Notes: generated from the letters alone by a model not told the origin. DNA of 64,000 nucleotides from Streptomyces rimosus (GCF_008704655.1 NZ_CP023688.1:1364001-1428000), one strand, 5' to 3'; shown: positions 6,913 to 15,590, counted from the first letter of the stretch. A program made the numbers and translations.

Positions 6913-8739
6913 TCAGAGCTTCAATTCGTGATTCTCCAGCCAGCTGTTGAGCTGCACCATGAATTCCAGCCCGATACGGTACGGCCAGCCGTCCCCCGTC
7001 TGCTGCCGGACGCCGCCGTGGTCGATGAGGGAATGCACCGGCGCGTTGGAGTCGGCGGCCAGCTTCTCGAACTCGGCGCGCAGCGCGGCATCGTAGCGTG
7101 GATCGTGGCTGACCGGATACGCGCTCTTCTTGCGCTCCACGATGCTCCGCGGCAGGAGATCGCGGGTGGCGGCGCGCAGCAGGCTCTTCTCCTTTCCGTC
7201 GAAGAACTTCATCGACCACGGCACGTTGAAGGTGTATTCGACGAGCCGGTGGTCGCAGAACGGCACCCGCACTTCGAGGCCGACGGCCATGCTCATCCGG
7301 TCCTTGCGGTCGAGCAGCAAGGGCACGAAGCGGGTGACGCTGAGATAGCTCACCTCCCGGATCCGCCGCTCCGCGGCGCCTTCGCCGGGCAGGACCGGAA
7401 CCTCGGCCAGCGCCTCGGAATAGCGCTGGGCGCGGTACCCGTCGATGTCCAGGTCGGCGATCAGCCCCGGGTCGATCAGCCCGGACAGCATGGGGATCAG
7501 GTCGTATCCCGCGGCCACCCAGGGAAAGGTCTTCGCATCGCGCAGCTCGGGTGCGTGGAACCATCCGTAGCCCCCGAACAGTTCGTCGGCCGCCTCGCCG
7601 GACAAGGCGACCGTCGAGCGTTCGCGAATCGCCCGGAACAGCAGGTACAGCGAGGCGTATCCGTCACCGAGCATCGCGGCGGGCGAATCGTATGCCTTCG
7701 GTACCAGGGACCGGATACGCGGGTCGGTGAGTTCCTCCAGGGAGATCACCAGATTGGTGTGGTCGGCGGCCACATGGCCGGCCATTTCCGCGGCGAAGGG
7801 AGCGTCGGGGGAACTGTGGACCACGTTGGCCGTGAAGTCCCGCTCGTTGCCGGCGAAGTCGACGGAGAACGAACGCACCGGCCCGGTGCCGCGTTCGGCG
7901 AGCGAACGGGCGGCGAGCGCGGTCACCGCGCTGGAATCCAGTCCGCCGGAGAGCAGGGTGCACAGCGGGACGTCGGCGATGAGCTGGCGCTCGGCGATGT
8001 CTTCGAGCAGTTCGCGCACCGTCCGTACGGTGGTGTCCAGGTCGTCGGTGTGTTCGCGCGCCTCCAGCGCCCAGTACCGCTGGATACGCGATCCCGCGCG
8101 GCCGAAGCGGAGCAGATGGCCGGGGCGCAGCTCGTACATGCCGTGGAAGATCGCGTGTTCTGGAGTCTTGACGCAGGCCAGCAGCTCGCGCAGCCCGTCC
8201 TGGTCCACGACCGGGCGTACTTCGGGATGGGCGAGTATCGCCTTGGCCTCCGAGCCGAACAGCAGCCCGCGCTCCGTCGGGAAGTAATACAGCGGCTTGA
8301 TGCCGATCCGGTCGCGGACGAGGACCAGTTCCTCGCTGCGCGCGTCCCAGAGGCCGAAGGCGAACATTCCGTTCAGCTTGTCGACCATGCCCGCGCCCCA
8401 TTGCAGATAGGCGTGCAGGACGACTTCGGTATCGCTTTCGGTGCGGAACCGGTGCCCGAGCGCGCGCAGTTCGGCCCGCAGCTCGCGGTAGTTGTACACC
8501 TCTCCGCTGTACGTGACGGCCGCCAGCGTGCGGCCGTCGTGCTCGACGGTCATCGGCTGGACCCCGCCTTCCAGGTCGATCACCGCGAGGCGCCGGTGGC
8601 CGAGGCCGATGTGGGTATCCGTCCAGTATCCCTGCGCGTCAGGGCCCCGACAGGCCATCGTGTCGGCCATGCCCCGCAGCACGTCCCGCGCGCCGTGCAT
8701 ATCACGCTCGAAATCCACCCAGCCCGTTATGCCGCACAT
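6913..8739 (-). CDS. asnB: Glutamine-dependent asparagine synthetase-like amidotransferase (AsnB family)
   Basis: A full-length 608-residue class II amidotransferase. The mature N-terminus is formed by Cys2 (MCGITGWVD), the nucleophile that releases ammonia from glutamine. The glutaminase domain spans about 1-210, with RGPDAQG and the YSGEVYNYRELR region. The synthetase domain has the ATP PP-loop SGGLDSS at 264-270. The family makes asparagine by adenylating aspartate, but relatives in natural-product loci amidate or couple other carboxylates. The P450 gene ends 61 bases upstream and the ATG has GAGG before it. Position between an exporter/P450 pair and a pathway-type regulator favours a biosynthetic role, but plain asparagine synthesis cannot be excluded. 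Confidence 0.88.
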   Translation of the reverse strand: MCGITGWVDFERDMHGARDVLRGMADTMACRGPDAQGYWTDTHIGLGHRRLAVIDLEGGVQPMTVEHDGRTLAAVTYSGEVYNYRELRAELRALGHRFRTESDTEVVLHAYLQWGAGMVDKLNGMFAFGLWDARSEELVLVRDRIGIKPLYYFPTERGLLFGSEAKAILAHPEVRPVVDQDGLRELLACVKTPEHAIFHGMYELRPGHLLRFGRAGSRIQRYWALEAREHTDDLDTTVRTVRELLEDIAERQLIADVPLCTLLSGGLDSSAVTALAARSLAERGTGPVRSFSVDFAGNERDFTANVVHSSPDAPFAAEMAGHVAADHTNLVISLEELTDPRIRSLVPKAYDSPAAMLGDGYASLYLLFRAIRERSTVALSGEAADELFGGYGWFHAPELRDAKTFPWVAAGYDLIPMLSGLIDPGLIADLDIDGYRAQRYSEALAEVPVLPGEGAAERRIREVSYLSVTRFVPLLLDRKDRMSMAVGLEVRVPFCDHRLVEYTFNVPWSMKFFDGKEKSLLRAATRDLLPRSIVERKKSAYPVSHDPRYDAALRAEFEKLAADSNAPVHSLIDHGGVRQQTGDGWPYRIGLEFMVQLNSWLENHELKL

Positions 8740-8800
8740 GACATCCTCACTCTCTTTTCGGTTCGAGTCGGGTCGGCCGGCGCGCCAGGTTCAGCGCGGG

Positions 8801-10039
8801 TCACCAGGTGACCGGGAATGCGTGGATACCGTAGATGTCCGCGTCGTGCTTGAACGGCAGTTCACGGGTCGGTATCGCGGAGCGCAGCGTCGGTATCCGC
8901 CGGAGCAGCGTCGCATAGACGATCTCCAGTTCCATGCGGGCGAGATTCTGCCCCAGGCACTGATGAGCCCCGAAGCCGAACGCCAGTTGGTGACGGGCTC
9001 CGCGTTGCAGGTCCAGTGTGTCGCCGTCGGGAAACACCGAGGGGTCGCGGTTGGCCACATTGCACAGCGCCACGAGGACATCGCCCGCCTTGATGAGGCT
9101 GCCGCCCAGTTCCACGTCCTCGGTGGCGACGCGCGTGGGAATGAACTCGGCGATGGTGAAGTACCGCAGGAGTTCCTCCACCGCGACCGGGAGCTTGCTC
9201 GGGTCCGCGCGCAGGGCGTCCGCGTCCGCGGGGCGGTCGAGCAGGGCCATGGTGCCCAGCGAAATCATGTTCGCGGTGGTCTCGTGTCCGGCGACCAGCA
9301 GCAGAAAGGCCATGCGCGCCAGGTCCTGGTGGCGGTACGTCCCCGCCTCGCGCAGCTTCACGATCTGGCGCCCGAGCAGGTCGTCGGTCGGCTCGGCCTC
9401 CTTCTCGGTGATGAGGTCGCCGAGAAAATCGATGAGTTCGTCCAGCGCGCGCAGCCGCTCTTCCGCCGAAGCGCCGCGTAGCAACAGCATGTGGGACCGG
9501 GACTGGAAGAAGTCGTGGCCTTCGTAGGGCACACCGAGCTGTTCACAGATCACCAGCGAGGGAACGGGGAGCGCGAGCGCGCTGACCAGGTCAGCGGGTT
9601 TCGGACCGGCCAGCATGGTGTCGATGCAGTCGTCCACGATCTGCTGGATCCGCGGCTGCAGGGCCTTCATGCGCTTGAGGGTGAATTCGCCGGTCACGGA
9701 ACGGCGGACTTCCCGGTGTTCCGCCCCGTCCATGGAAATCATCGTCCGGCGGAAGTTGCCCGGCTGCCCGTCGACCTGGAAGGGAAAGCCCTGCTGCTGC
9801 CGGTCGGCGCTGAATCGGGCGTCGTTGAGCATGGTGCGGATATCGGCGTGATTGCTCACCGCCCAGACCGGCGCACCCGGCCCCAAGGTCGCCAGGGTGA
9901 CCTTGACGGGGCGGCCCTGCTGCTGGAATGCGATGTGCTGCGCATTCGGGGAGTAGGGGCAGGCGCGGGCGATTTCCAGTTCCTGCGCGGCCGCGGTCAC
10001 GGTCGCTGTAGCTGTCGAGGCACGTTCCGTATTGGTCAC
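8801..10039 (-). CDS. Cytochrome P450, CYP105-like
   Basis: A 412-residue soluble bacterial P450. The I-helix motif is AGHETT (250-255), the K-helix ExxR is EELLR (289-292 core), and the haem loop is FGFGAHQCLGQ with the thiolate Cys361. The C-terminal pattern (LARMELEIVYATLLRRIP) resembles the CYP105 group, which oxidises diverse small molecules with ferredoxin electrons. No ferredoxin gene follows, unlike many CYP105 loci, so electrons must come from elsewhere. The GTG at 10039 has AGAAGGGG upstream. The gene lies 72 bases after the exporter gene and 61 before asnB, suggesting a common transcript. Substrate unknown. Confidence 0.9.
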   Translation of the reverse strand: MTNTERASTATATVTAAAQELEIARACPYSPNAQHIAFQQQGRPVKVTLATLGPGAPVWAVSNHADIRTMLNDARFSADRQQQGFPFQVDGQPGNFRRTMISMDGAEHREVRRSVTGEFTLKRMKALQPRIQQIVDDCIDTMLAGPKPADLVSALALPVPSLVICEQLGVPYEGHDFFQSRSHMLLLRGASAEERLRALDELIDFLGDLITEKEAEPTDDLLGRQIVKLREAGTYRHQDLARMAFLLLVAGHETTANMISLGTMALLDRPADADALRADPSKLPVAVEELLRYFTIAEFIPTRVATEDVELGGSLIKAGDVLVALCNVANRDPSVFPDGDTLDLQRGARHQLAFGFGAHQCLGQNLARMELEIVYATLLRRIPTLRSAIPTRELPFKHDADIYGIHAFPVTW

Positions 10040-10111
10040 GGTTTCCCCTTCTCCGGTACGCCGAGGGACACATTGCCGGTGGGCGGGTGCGGTGGACGCG
10101 GCGCTGCGGGC

Positions 10112-11350
10112 TCAGGCCTGACCGGCGGCCGGTTCGCCATGGCCCTGCCACGGGCGGGCGAGGGCGACCAGGGCCACCGCGGCGATGAGGGAACAGCCCA
10201 GGACCACGACGGCCGTCGACATCGCGGTGGTGTTGCCCAGCACGCCGGGGAGCGGTGCGGCCGCGGCGCCGAGCACGAACTGGGCGCCGCCGAGCAGACC
10301 GGAAGCGGCGCCGGGGGCGTCGCTTCCAACCGCGAGGATGATGGTGGTCGAGGCGGGCAGCAGCAGCCCGAACCCGGTGGTCAGACCGAACAGGCAGGCC
10401 CAGGTGGTGGGGAAGGTGCTGATGCCGAGGGAGAGCAGTCCCACCAGCACGGCCAGGGAGACGACGGTGATGGCCACGCCGACGGCGAGCAGGCTGTTCA
10501 GGCGTACGCGCCCGGCCAGCCGCCCGAAGACCGTACCGGCCGCCACGGTGCCGACGGCGTTCGCGGCGAAGACGAGGCTGTAGCCGGTGGGCGACAGGCC
10601 GTAGATGTTCTGGAAGACGAAGGGCGAGCCGCTGATGTACGCGAACAGGGCGCCCAGCCCGCACCCCATGACGAGCAGGTAGCCGACCAGTTCGCGGCGC
10701 CGGAGCAGGCCGCCCATCGCGGCGAACACGGCTCGCAGGCCGCCGGTCCTGCGCCGTTCGGCGGGCAGCGATTCGGGCACCCAGGACCGGACCGCCAGCA
10801 ACAGCAGCAGCCCCGTCAGGGCCAGCGCCACGAACACCAGGCGCCACGAGCCGATGTCGAGGATCAGCCCGCCGGCCACCGGCGCGAGCACCGGCGCGGT
10901 CGAGCCGATCACGCTCAGCGTGGTGAGCTGGCGCGCGGCGTGGGTGCCGGTGAACCGGTCGCTGACGACGGCCCGTCCGATGACGATCCCCGCGCCGCCC
11001 GCGACGCCTTGCAGCAGCCGGGCCAGGTCGAAGACGGCGATGGTCGGGGCGACCGCACAGACCAGGGAGAACACGGTGAACATGCCGGAACCGGCGAGGA
11101 GTAAGCGCCGTCGCCCCATCGCGTCGCTGAGCGGGCCGATGACGATCTGGCCGATGGCGAGCCCGATGAGGCAGGCCGTCAGGGAGAGCTGGACGGCCGT
11201 CTTCGAGGTGCCGTACGAGCCGACGATCTCGGGGAAGCCGGGCGCGTACATGTCGATGGCGAACGGCGAAACCGCCGAGAGCCCGCCGAGGACGATGATG
11301 AGTCGCCCCGTTCCGGTCCGGGCGGGCGCGGAATCGATGCTGACAGTCAT
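10112..11350 (-). CDS. MFS drug/metabolite exporter, Bcr/CflA type
   Basis: A 412-residue inner-membrane transporter with about 12 hydrophobic segments. The N-terminal AVSPFAIDMYAPGFPEI and the loop PLSDAMGRRRLLLAG (motif A region) are typical of Bcr/CflA drug:proton antiporters. The start ATG at 11350 is preceded by ATGGAGACCG; the longer frame to 11464 has no transporter-like sequence and runs through an iron box. The gene heads a likely unit with the P450 and asnB genes. A DmdR/IdeR-type box 40-58 bases upstream suggests expression under iron limitation. It may export the product of the locus or confer resistance. Confidence 0.88.
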   Translation of the reverse strand: MTVSIDSAPARTGTGRLIIVLGGLSAVSPFAIDMYAPGFPEIVGSYGTSKTAVQLSLTACLIGLAIGQIVIGPLSDAMGRRRLLLAGSGMFTVFSLVCAVAPTIAVFDLARLLQGVAGGAGIVIGRAVVSDRFTGTHAARQLTTLSVIGSTAPVLAPVAGGLILDIGSWRLVFVALALTGLLLLLAVRSWVPESLPAERRRTGGLRAVFAAMGGLLRRRELVGYLLVMGCGLGALFAYISGSPFVFQNIYGLSPTGYSLVFAANAVGTVAAGTVFGRLAGRVRLNSLLAVGVAITVVSLAVLVGLLSLGISTFPTTWACLFGLTTGFGLLLPASTTIILAVGSDAPGAASGLLGGAQFVLGAAAAPLPGVLGNTTAMSTAVVVLGCSLIAAVALVALARPWQGHGEPAAGQA

Positions 11351-11803
11351 CGGTCTCCATCCGAAGGTGCCTGAGGGATAGCTGAACAGTAAGGTAAGCC
11401 TAACCTTACTTCCACCTCGGCTGTCGACCCGGCCCCGGCGCGGAACCGGATCGCCACCGCCCATCAGCGCCGGTCAAAGCCGCACGCTCTTCGGGTAGTT
11501 GGGCAGCACGAAGGCAGCGGCCCATGCGGTACCGCCGACGGCGCCGAGGGCACCACGGTGCGGCACCGAGGCCGCCGGTCATCGCGTACGGCAACGGCAT
11601 GGGCCGCTCCACGCCATATCTTCCGCACCGGGACATCGCCATGGTGTGGAGCACGGGGCCCGGGAATGTGGAGCGCGGTGCCCAACCGCCGCGGGCGCTG
11701 CGGCACCTGCTCTCAGGAGTCAGAAGTTCGCCCGCGCTACGGAAGCCCGCTCTACGGAAGCCAGGCGCGCCACGGGAGCCAGAGCGTGCCCGCCCTCAGG
11801 GCG
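11351..11803. other. intergenic region between exporter and AraC genes
   Basis: The first part (11390-11408) holds the iron box and the promoter of the exporter operon. The rest, 11409-11803, shows no gene I can support. One minus-strand frame ending at 11474 reads WAAAFVLPNYPKSV before its stop and looks coding-like for about 25 residues, then breaks. It may be the tail of a lost gene. Two pairs of short repeats (CGGAAGCC) occur near 11740-11765. Confidence 0.45.
11390..11408 (-). promoter_or_regulatory. iron box (DmdR/IdeR-type operator)
   Basis: The 19 bases read on the minus strand as TAAGGTTAGGCTTACCTTA. They match the IdeR/DmdR consensus TTAGGTTAGGCTAACCTAA at 16 positions and are nearly palindromic. 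The box lies 40-58 bases upstream of the exporter ATG, where a repressor bound to ferrous iron would block transcription. Match is from visual comparison with the known consensus. Confidence 0.75.
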
Positions 11804-12838
11804 TCACGAGTGCGCCCGCCGGAACCGGGCGGGAGTGATGCCCCGGTCGCGCCGGAAGGCGTAGCCGAAATTGCTGGGTGAGGCGTAACCGACCTCGTGC
11901 CCGATCCGGGCCACCGGCCAGTCGGTTTCCACGAGCAGCGCCGCGGCCCGGTCGAGGCAGCGACGCCGGTGGTACTCCATCACCGATGTCCCGTACAGCG
12001 CGCGGAACCCGGTGGCCAGGCGCCGTACCGACATCGAGGACGCGCGGGCCAGCTCGGCCAGCGTCGGCGGCGCGTGGCGTGCTTGCCACAGCAGGTCGGG
12101 GACGCGGCGCAGCGCGGCCACCTCGTGGTCGTCCAGGACCAGGGGCTCCTGGGCGTCCGCGGGCGGCGCGGTGACGGTGAGCCCGTCGATCAGTGCGGCC
12201 ATCGCCGCCACCAGCCGCGACTCCATGAACAGCAGGCGCCCGGGGGACGAGCGCCGGTGCAGGAAGATCTCCTCCAGCGGCCCGGCCACCGGGCGCAGCT
12301 CGGCGGACCGGCCCAGATACCGTTCGCGCGCGACGTGGTCCGGCCCGATGGCCGGCAGGGCGCCCGTACCGAGACCACCGAGGTAGGACTCCAGTCCGGT
12401 CCAGGTCCCGGTGATCGACACCGCCCGGTACCGCTCGCCGTCGCCGTGCGCGATGACGCCGTCGGTAGCGCACCGGGGGCTCAGCGACACCGAACTGGCC
12501 CGCAGGTCGCCGGCGCCGGTGCTGGTCTCCCTGATGTGCATGCGCCCGTCGACGCAGTGCTCCAGCTCGAAGTGGTCACCGGGGAAGGCGAACCTGACCT
12601 GGTGCCCGCCGGCGAACGCCACGTCGTACCGGAGAATGTGGAACCCGCTGCGCAACGGCGTCACCTCGATCGTGCCGTCGCCGACCTCGGGACGCAGCCG
12701 GTGCCGTACGGTGCCGTCGCGGCATGTGTCGGCCTGGGCGATCGACGCGAAGTAGGCCGCGTACGTCGCGTCCAGGTCGGTGGAACCGGCCGCGCCGGCG
12801 AGCTGGTGAACCGGAGTCACAAGATCAAGGTTAGCCAT
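11804..12838 (-). CDS. AraC-family transcriptional regulator
   Basis: A 344-residue regulator. The C-terminal two-helix-turn-helix domain spans about 245-342, with LAELARASSMSVRRLATGFRAL and the signature region HEVGYASPSNFGYAFRRDRGITPARFR. The N-terminal half (about 45-190) is a sensing domain rich in beta strands. Its order (IEVTPLRSGFHIL, then FELEHCVDGRMHI) faintly recalls PchR/YbtA-type siderophore-responsive regulators; that is an impression only. It is transcribed in the same direction as the exporter operon, 453 bases upstream of it. A partial iron-box match overlaps its start. It may control the exporter-P450-asnB unit. Confidence 0.8.
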   Translation of the reverse strand: MANLDLVTPVHQLAGAAGSTDLDATYAAYFASIAQADTCRDGTVRHRLRPEVGDGTIEVTPLRSGFHILRYDVAFAGGHQVRFAFPGDHFELEHCVDGRMHIRETSTGAGDLRASSVSLSPRCATDGVIAHGDGERYRAVSITGTWTGLESYLGGLGTGALPAIGPDHVARERYLGRSAELRPVAGPLEEIFLHRRSSPGRLLFMESRLVAAMAALIDGLTVTAPPADAQEPLVLDDHEVAALRRVPDLLWQARHAPPTLAELARASSMSVRRLATGFRALYGTSVMEYHRRRCLDRAAALLVETDWPVARIGHEVGYASPSNFGYAFRRDRGITPARFRRAHS

Positions 12839-12845
12839 CCCTTAG
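12827..12845 (-). promoter_or_regulatory. weak iron-box-like sequence over the AraC start codon
   Basis: On the minus strand the stretch around the ATG reads TAAGGGATGGCTAACCTTG. It matches 13 of 19 positions of the IdeR/DmdR consensus; only the right half-site GGCTAACCT is good. Part of the match is forced by the coding sequence, so this may be chance. Confidence 0.25.
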
Positions 12846-12896
12846 TGATTTGCCCATGTTCAAGCGGTCGGGGCTTCCCGAGTGTGCGGTGGACCG

Positions 12897-12916
12897 CGCT
12901 CCGGTCAGCCGGAGCG
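12897..12916 (-). terminator. hairpin after the FG-GAP repeat gene
   Basis: CGCTCCGG (12897-12904), loop TCAG, and CCGGAGCG (12909-12916) form a perfect 8-bp stem starting 3 bases past the stop codon on the minus strand. Confidence 0.6.
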
Positions 12917-12918
12917 GG

Positions 12919-13797
12919 TCAGAACAGGAGATCGTAGGCTTGCCAGCCGCCACCGATCGGGATGGCCTTGTTGGGAACGACCCTGCCCTGGTAGCGCATT
13001 CCCTCGTAGACCGACAGGTTGCCGTCGAGGTCGCGGGCGGCCAGATCGGGCAGCTGGTCGCCGTCCAGGTCCCGGATGCCGACGAAGTCGGCGTAGATGT
13101 TCCAGCCGCCGCCCACGCGGGCCCGGCTCTCGAAGGGCCGGGAAGGGTCGCTGGAGCCGGTGGCCTGGTACTTCCAGAGCACGCCGTCCGTGTCGCGGGC
13201 CAGGAGGCCGTTGCCGAAGGTGGTCAGGTGGTCGTAGACCTGCCAGCCGCCGCCCACCCGCACCGGCGGCGCGAACGGGGCGGAGGGCTTGCCCGTACCG
13301 GCGTAGAAGTAGAGGCCGCCGTCGGTGTCGCGGGCCACCAGGTCGTTCTTGCCGTCGTTGTTGGCGTCGCCCGCACCCGTGATGCTGATGTACCGGTCCC
13401 AGCCGTATCCGATGGCCTGCCGAGACTTGAACGGCGCGGACGGATCGCCGCTGCCCTCGTAGAAGTACAGCTTCCCGCTCCGGTCGACGGCCGCGACGTC
13501 CCCCGTACCGCCGGCCGACGTCCCCCCGAGCGAGGTGATCTGCACATACTCGTCCCAGCCCCCGCCGATTCTCGCCCGCGGCCGGAACGGCGGAACGGTC
13601 CACCCCGTGCCCTCGTACTGCCACAGCACACCGTCGTGGTCACGGGCGTACATCGCCGTACGCTCCGAGGCGGGCCGGGGCTGCGCCGACGCGGCGGCCG
13701 GGCCGGCGGCGGCGAGCGGCAGGGCGAGCGAGGCCGCGACGGCGGCGGCGATCAGAGCCGGACGGAAACGACGGCGGATGCGCTGCATGCGTAACAT
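12919..13797 (-). CDS. Secreted FG-GAP/VCBS-repeat protein
   Basis: A protein of about 292 residues with an N-terminal signal peptide: an arginine-rich start, a long alanine/leucine core, and AAASA-type cleavage near residue 37. The mature part is a run of beta-propeller-type repeats, each with a GGGW(D/Q/N)xY block followed by a (D/A)RDxDG element. Calcium-loop motifs such as DANNDGKND and DLDGDQLPD are visible. Proteins of this kind are extracellular; the ligand is unknown. The ATG at 13797 has AAAGGGGAC upstream and is preferred over 13815. A hairpin follows directly, so it is a single-gene unit. Confidence 0.85.
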   Translation of the reverse strand: MLRMQRIRRRFRPALIAAAVAASLALPLAAAGPAAASAQPRPASERTAMYARDHDGVLWQYEGTGWTVPPFRPRARIGGGWDEYVQITSLGGTSAGGTGDVAAVDRSGKLYFYEGSGDPSAPFKSRQAIGYGWDRYISITGAGDANNDGKNDLVARDTDGGLYFYAGTGKPSAPFAPPVRVGGGWQVYDHLTTFGNGLLARDTDGVLWKYQATGSSDPSRPFESRARVGGGWNIYADFVGIRDLDGDQLPDLAARDLDGNLSVYEGMRYQGRVVPNKAIPIGGGWQAYDLLF

Positions 13798-14008
13798 CAA
13801 GTCCCCTTTGCACACGTGCCGTTACGCCCCCCATGTCCGGAAGACGGACGGCATCGACCGTTTTCCAGGACCATACCGACAAGTGACCGTTATCTGAGCA
13901 GGACGTGAAGATCGGTGACCGAATGGTCATATTGCGTGGCGTAGGACGGCCTCGGAGGGGCACGCGCACGGGTGTCCGAGGGTGCACCACCAACCGGAAG
14001 GAGTCGTC

Positions 14009-14269
14009 GTGTCGTTTCTGTGGGCCGTCATCGCGGGGCTCGTCATCGGGCTGCTGGCCAAGCTGGTCGTGCCCGGTCGGCAGCCCGTCCCCCTGTGGCT
14101 GACGATCATCCTGGGCATGATCGGCGCCGTCGCCGGCAACGCGCTCGCCACCGCCTTCGGCGTGCGCGACACCGGCGGTATCGACTGGATCCGCCATATC
14201 TTCCAGATCGGCATCGCAGCCGTCCTGCTCGCCGTCATCACTCCCCTGTGGATCCGCCGACGTGCCTGA
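14009..14269 (+). CDS. GlsB/YeaQ/YmgE-type small stress membrane protein
   Basis: An 86-residue, very hydrophobic protein with three predicted membrane segments. The start is FLWAVIAGLVIGLLAKLVVPG, then a glycine-rich second helix (ILGMIGAVAGN), an amphipathic middle and a third helix ending WIRRRA. This is the pattern of the GlsB/YeaQ/YmgE (transglycosylase-associated) family, which is linked to envelope stress; its molecular role is not known. The GTG at 14009 has GGAAGGAG upstream; the ATG at 13982 would add non-family residues. A very strong hairpin follows. Confidence 0.85.
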   Translation: MSFLWAVIAGLVIGLLAKLVVPGRQPVPLWLTIILGMIGAVAGNALATAFGVRDTGGIDWIRHIFQIGIAAVLLAVITPLWIRRRA

Positions 14270-14273
14270 CAAC

Positions 14274-14317
14274 GCCGTACGGACCGGTGCCGCGCCGGCG
14301 GCACCGGTCCGTACGGC
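14274..14317. terminator. 18-bp perfect hairpin terminator
   Basis: GCCGTACGGACCGGTGCC (14274-14291) and its exact complement (14300-14317) enclose an 8-base loop. It follows the small membrane-protein gene by 4 bases and faces the converging metallo-hydrolase gene, so it may stop transcription in both directions. Confidence 0.85.
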
Positions 14318-14390
14318 CAGGGCAGGCCGGACCTCGCTCTCCTGAGGAACGAAAACGGAACGAGGAGCTAGGCCGGGACCCGCCCCCGCC

Positions 14391-15590
14391 TCACCCCGCC
14401 ACCTCGAACGCCTCGGTGGCCGGTGTCCGGGCGGGCCAGGACGGCCAGCCGTGGACCGGCGGGAGGGCCACGGTCCGCCACCACGGCTCCACCATGGGCT
14501 CGTCGGCGGGCTCGAAGGGGCGGCCGGGGTGCGGGACGGCGCAGGGGAATCCGGCTGTGCGGGCGGCGTACATGGTGCGTTCGGCGGGTTCGGCCCAGGG
14601 GTGGGGCGCGAGGTTGAAAGTGCCCCAGTGGATCGGGAGCATCAGGCCGGTCGGCCGGCCGCCCTGGAGGTCGAGGTGGGCCCGCGCCCCTTCTTCGGGT
14701 GTCATGTGCACGTCCGGCCAGAACTCGCTGTACGCACCGATCTGGATCATCGTCGCGTCGAACGGGCCGTGCTCGGCGCCGATTTCGGCGAAGCCGGGGA
14801 AGTAGCCGGTGTCGCCGCTGTGGAAGATCCGGTTCGCGGGGCCGGCCACCACCCAGGACGCCCACAGGGTGTGCTGCGGGCCGCGCAGCCCGCGTCCGCA
14901 GAAGTGCTGCGCGGGCGTCGCGGTGAGGGTCAGACCGCCGACCTCGGTCGACTCGTGCCAGTCCAGTTCGGTGATGCGCTCCTCGGGAACGCCCCACAGT
15001 TCGAGGTCGGCGCCGATGCCCAGCGGTACGACGAAGCGGGTGCCCGTACGGATCAGCGCCTTGACCGTCGGCATGTCGAGGTGGTCGTAGTGGTCGTGCG
15101 AGATCACCACCGCGTCGACCGGGTCCAGCTCGCCGAGCGGGACCGGCACCGGGTGCAGCCGCCGCGGCCCGGCCCAGGTGAACGGTGAGCAGCGCTCGCC
15201 CCAGACCGGGTCGAACAGCACCCGGTGCCCGTCGATCTCGGCGAGCACGCTCGAATGCCCCATCCACGTCAGCCGCAGCCCGGAGGCGGGCGGCTCGCCC
15301 CAGTCCGCCGCGGTGGGCCGGTGCACCGGGATGCGGCCGACCGGCATCCGGCGCAGCCGGCCCTCGCGGGCGAACTGCGTACGGGCCATGGGCAGCGCGG
15401 AGCCCGGGAGCAGTTGCCGGGTCGGTACGGGGTTGCGGAACTGGCCGTCCACGAACTGCGGGGAGCGGCGTATCCGCGCCAGCCGCTCCCCGGTGGGCCA
15501 GGCACCGAAGACGGCGGGGCGGCGCAGTGCGTACCGCCCGGCGGCAGGCGGGTCGGACGGGGTCTGGCGGCGGGGTCGGAAGCCGGGCAC
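14391..15590 (-). CDS. MBL-fold metallo-hydrolase, NAPE-PLD/UlaG-like
   Basis: A 399-residue metallo-beta-lactamase-fold protein. The metal motif is SHDHYDHLDMPT (about 160-171), with further ligands at GDTGY and IHWGTF near the C-terminus. An early TWMGHSSVLAEIDG strand and the PAQHFCGRGL block match the N-acyl-phosphatidylethanolamine phospholipase D-like branch. Family enzymes hydrolyse lipid phosphodiesters or lactones; the substrate here is unknown. It is monocistronic between convergent and divergent neighbours. No signal peptide is visible, so it is probably cytoplasmic or peripheral. Confidence 0.8.
   Translation of the reverse strand: MPGFRPRRQTPSDPPAAGRYALRRPAVFGAWPTGERLARIRRSPQFVDGQFRNPVPTRQLLPGSALPMARTQFAREGRLRRMPVGRIPVHRPTAADWGEPPASGLRLTWMGHSSVLAEIDGHRVLFDPVWGERCSPFTWAGPRRLHPVPVPLGELDPVDAVVISHDHYDHLDMPTVKALIRTGTRFVVPLGIGADLELWGVPEERITELDWHESTEVGGLTLTATPAQHFCGRGLRGPQHTLWASWVVAGPANRIFHSGDTGYFPGFAEIGAEHGPFDATMIQIGAYSEFWPDVHMTPEEGARAHLDLQGGRPTGLMLPIHWGTFNLAPHPWAEPAERTMYAARTAGFPCAVPHPGRPFEPADEPMVEPWWRTVALPPVHGWPSWPARTPATEAFEVAG

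Noticed and set aside
6373-8811. Open frame of 812 codons on the plus strand opposite asnB
   Set aside because: AsnB on the other strand is complete with all catalytic motifs; the antisense frame is a GC shadow.
9491-11104. Gly/Gln-rich 537-codon frame opposite the P450 and exporter genes
   Set aside because: Low-complexity composition mirrors the codon bias of the real genes; there is no start signal.
11474-11570. Short coding-like tail (WAAAFVLPNYPKSV) on the minus strand between exporter and AraC genes
   Set aside because: Only about 25 residues look protein-like and the frame breaks upstream; too little to name a gene or pseudogene.
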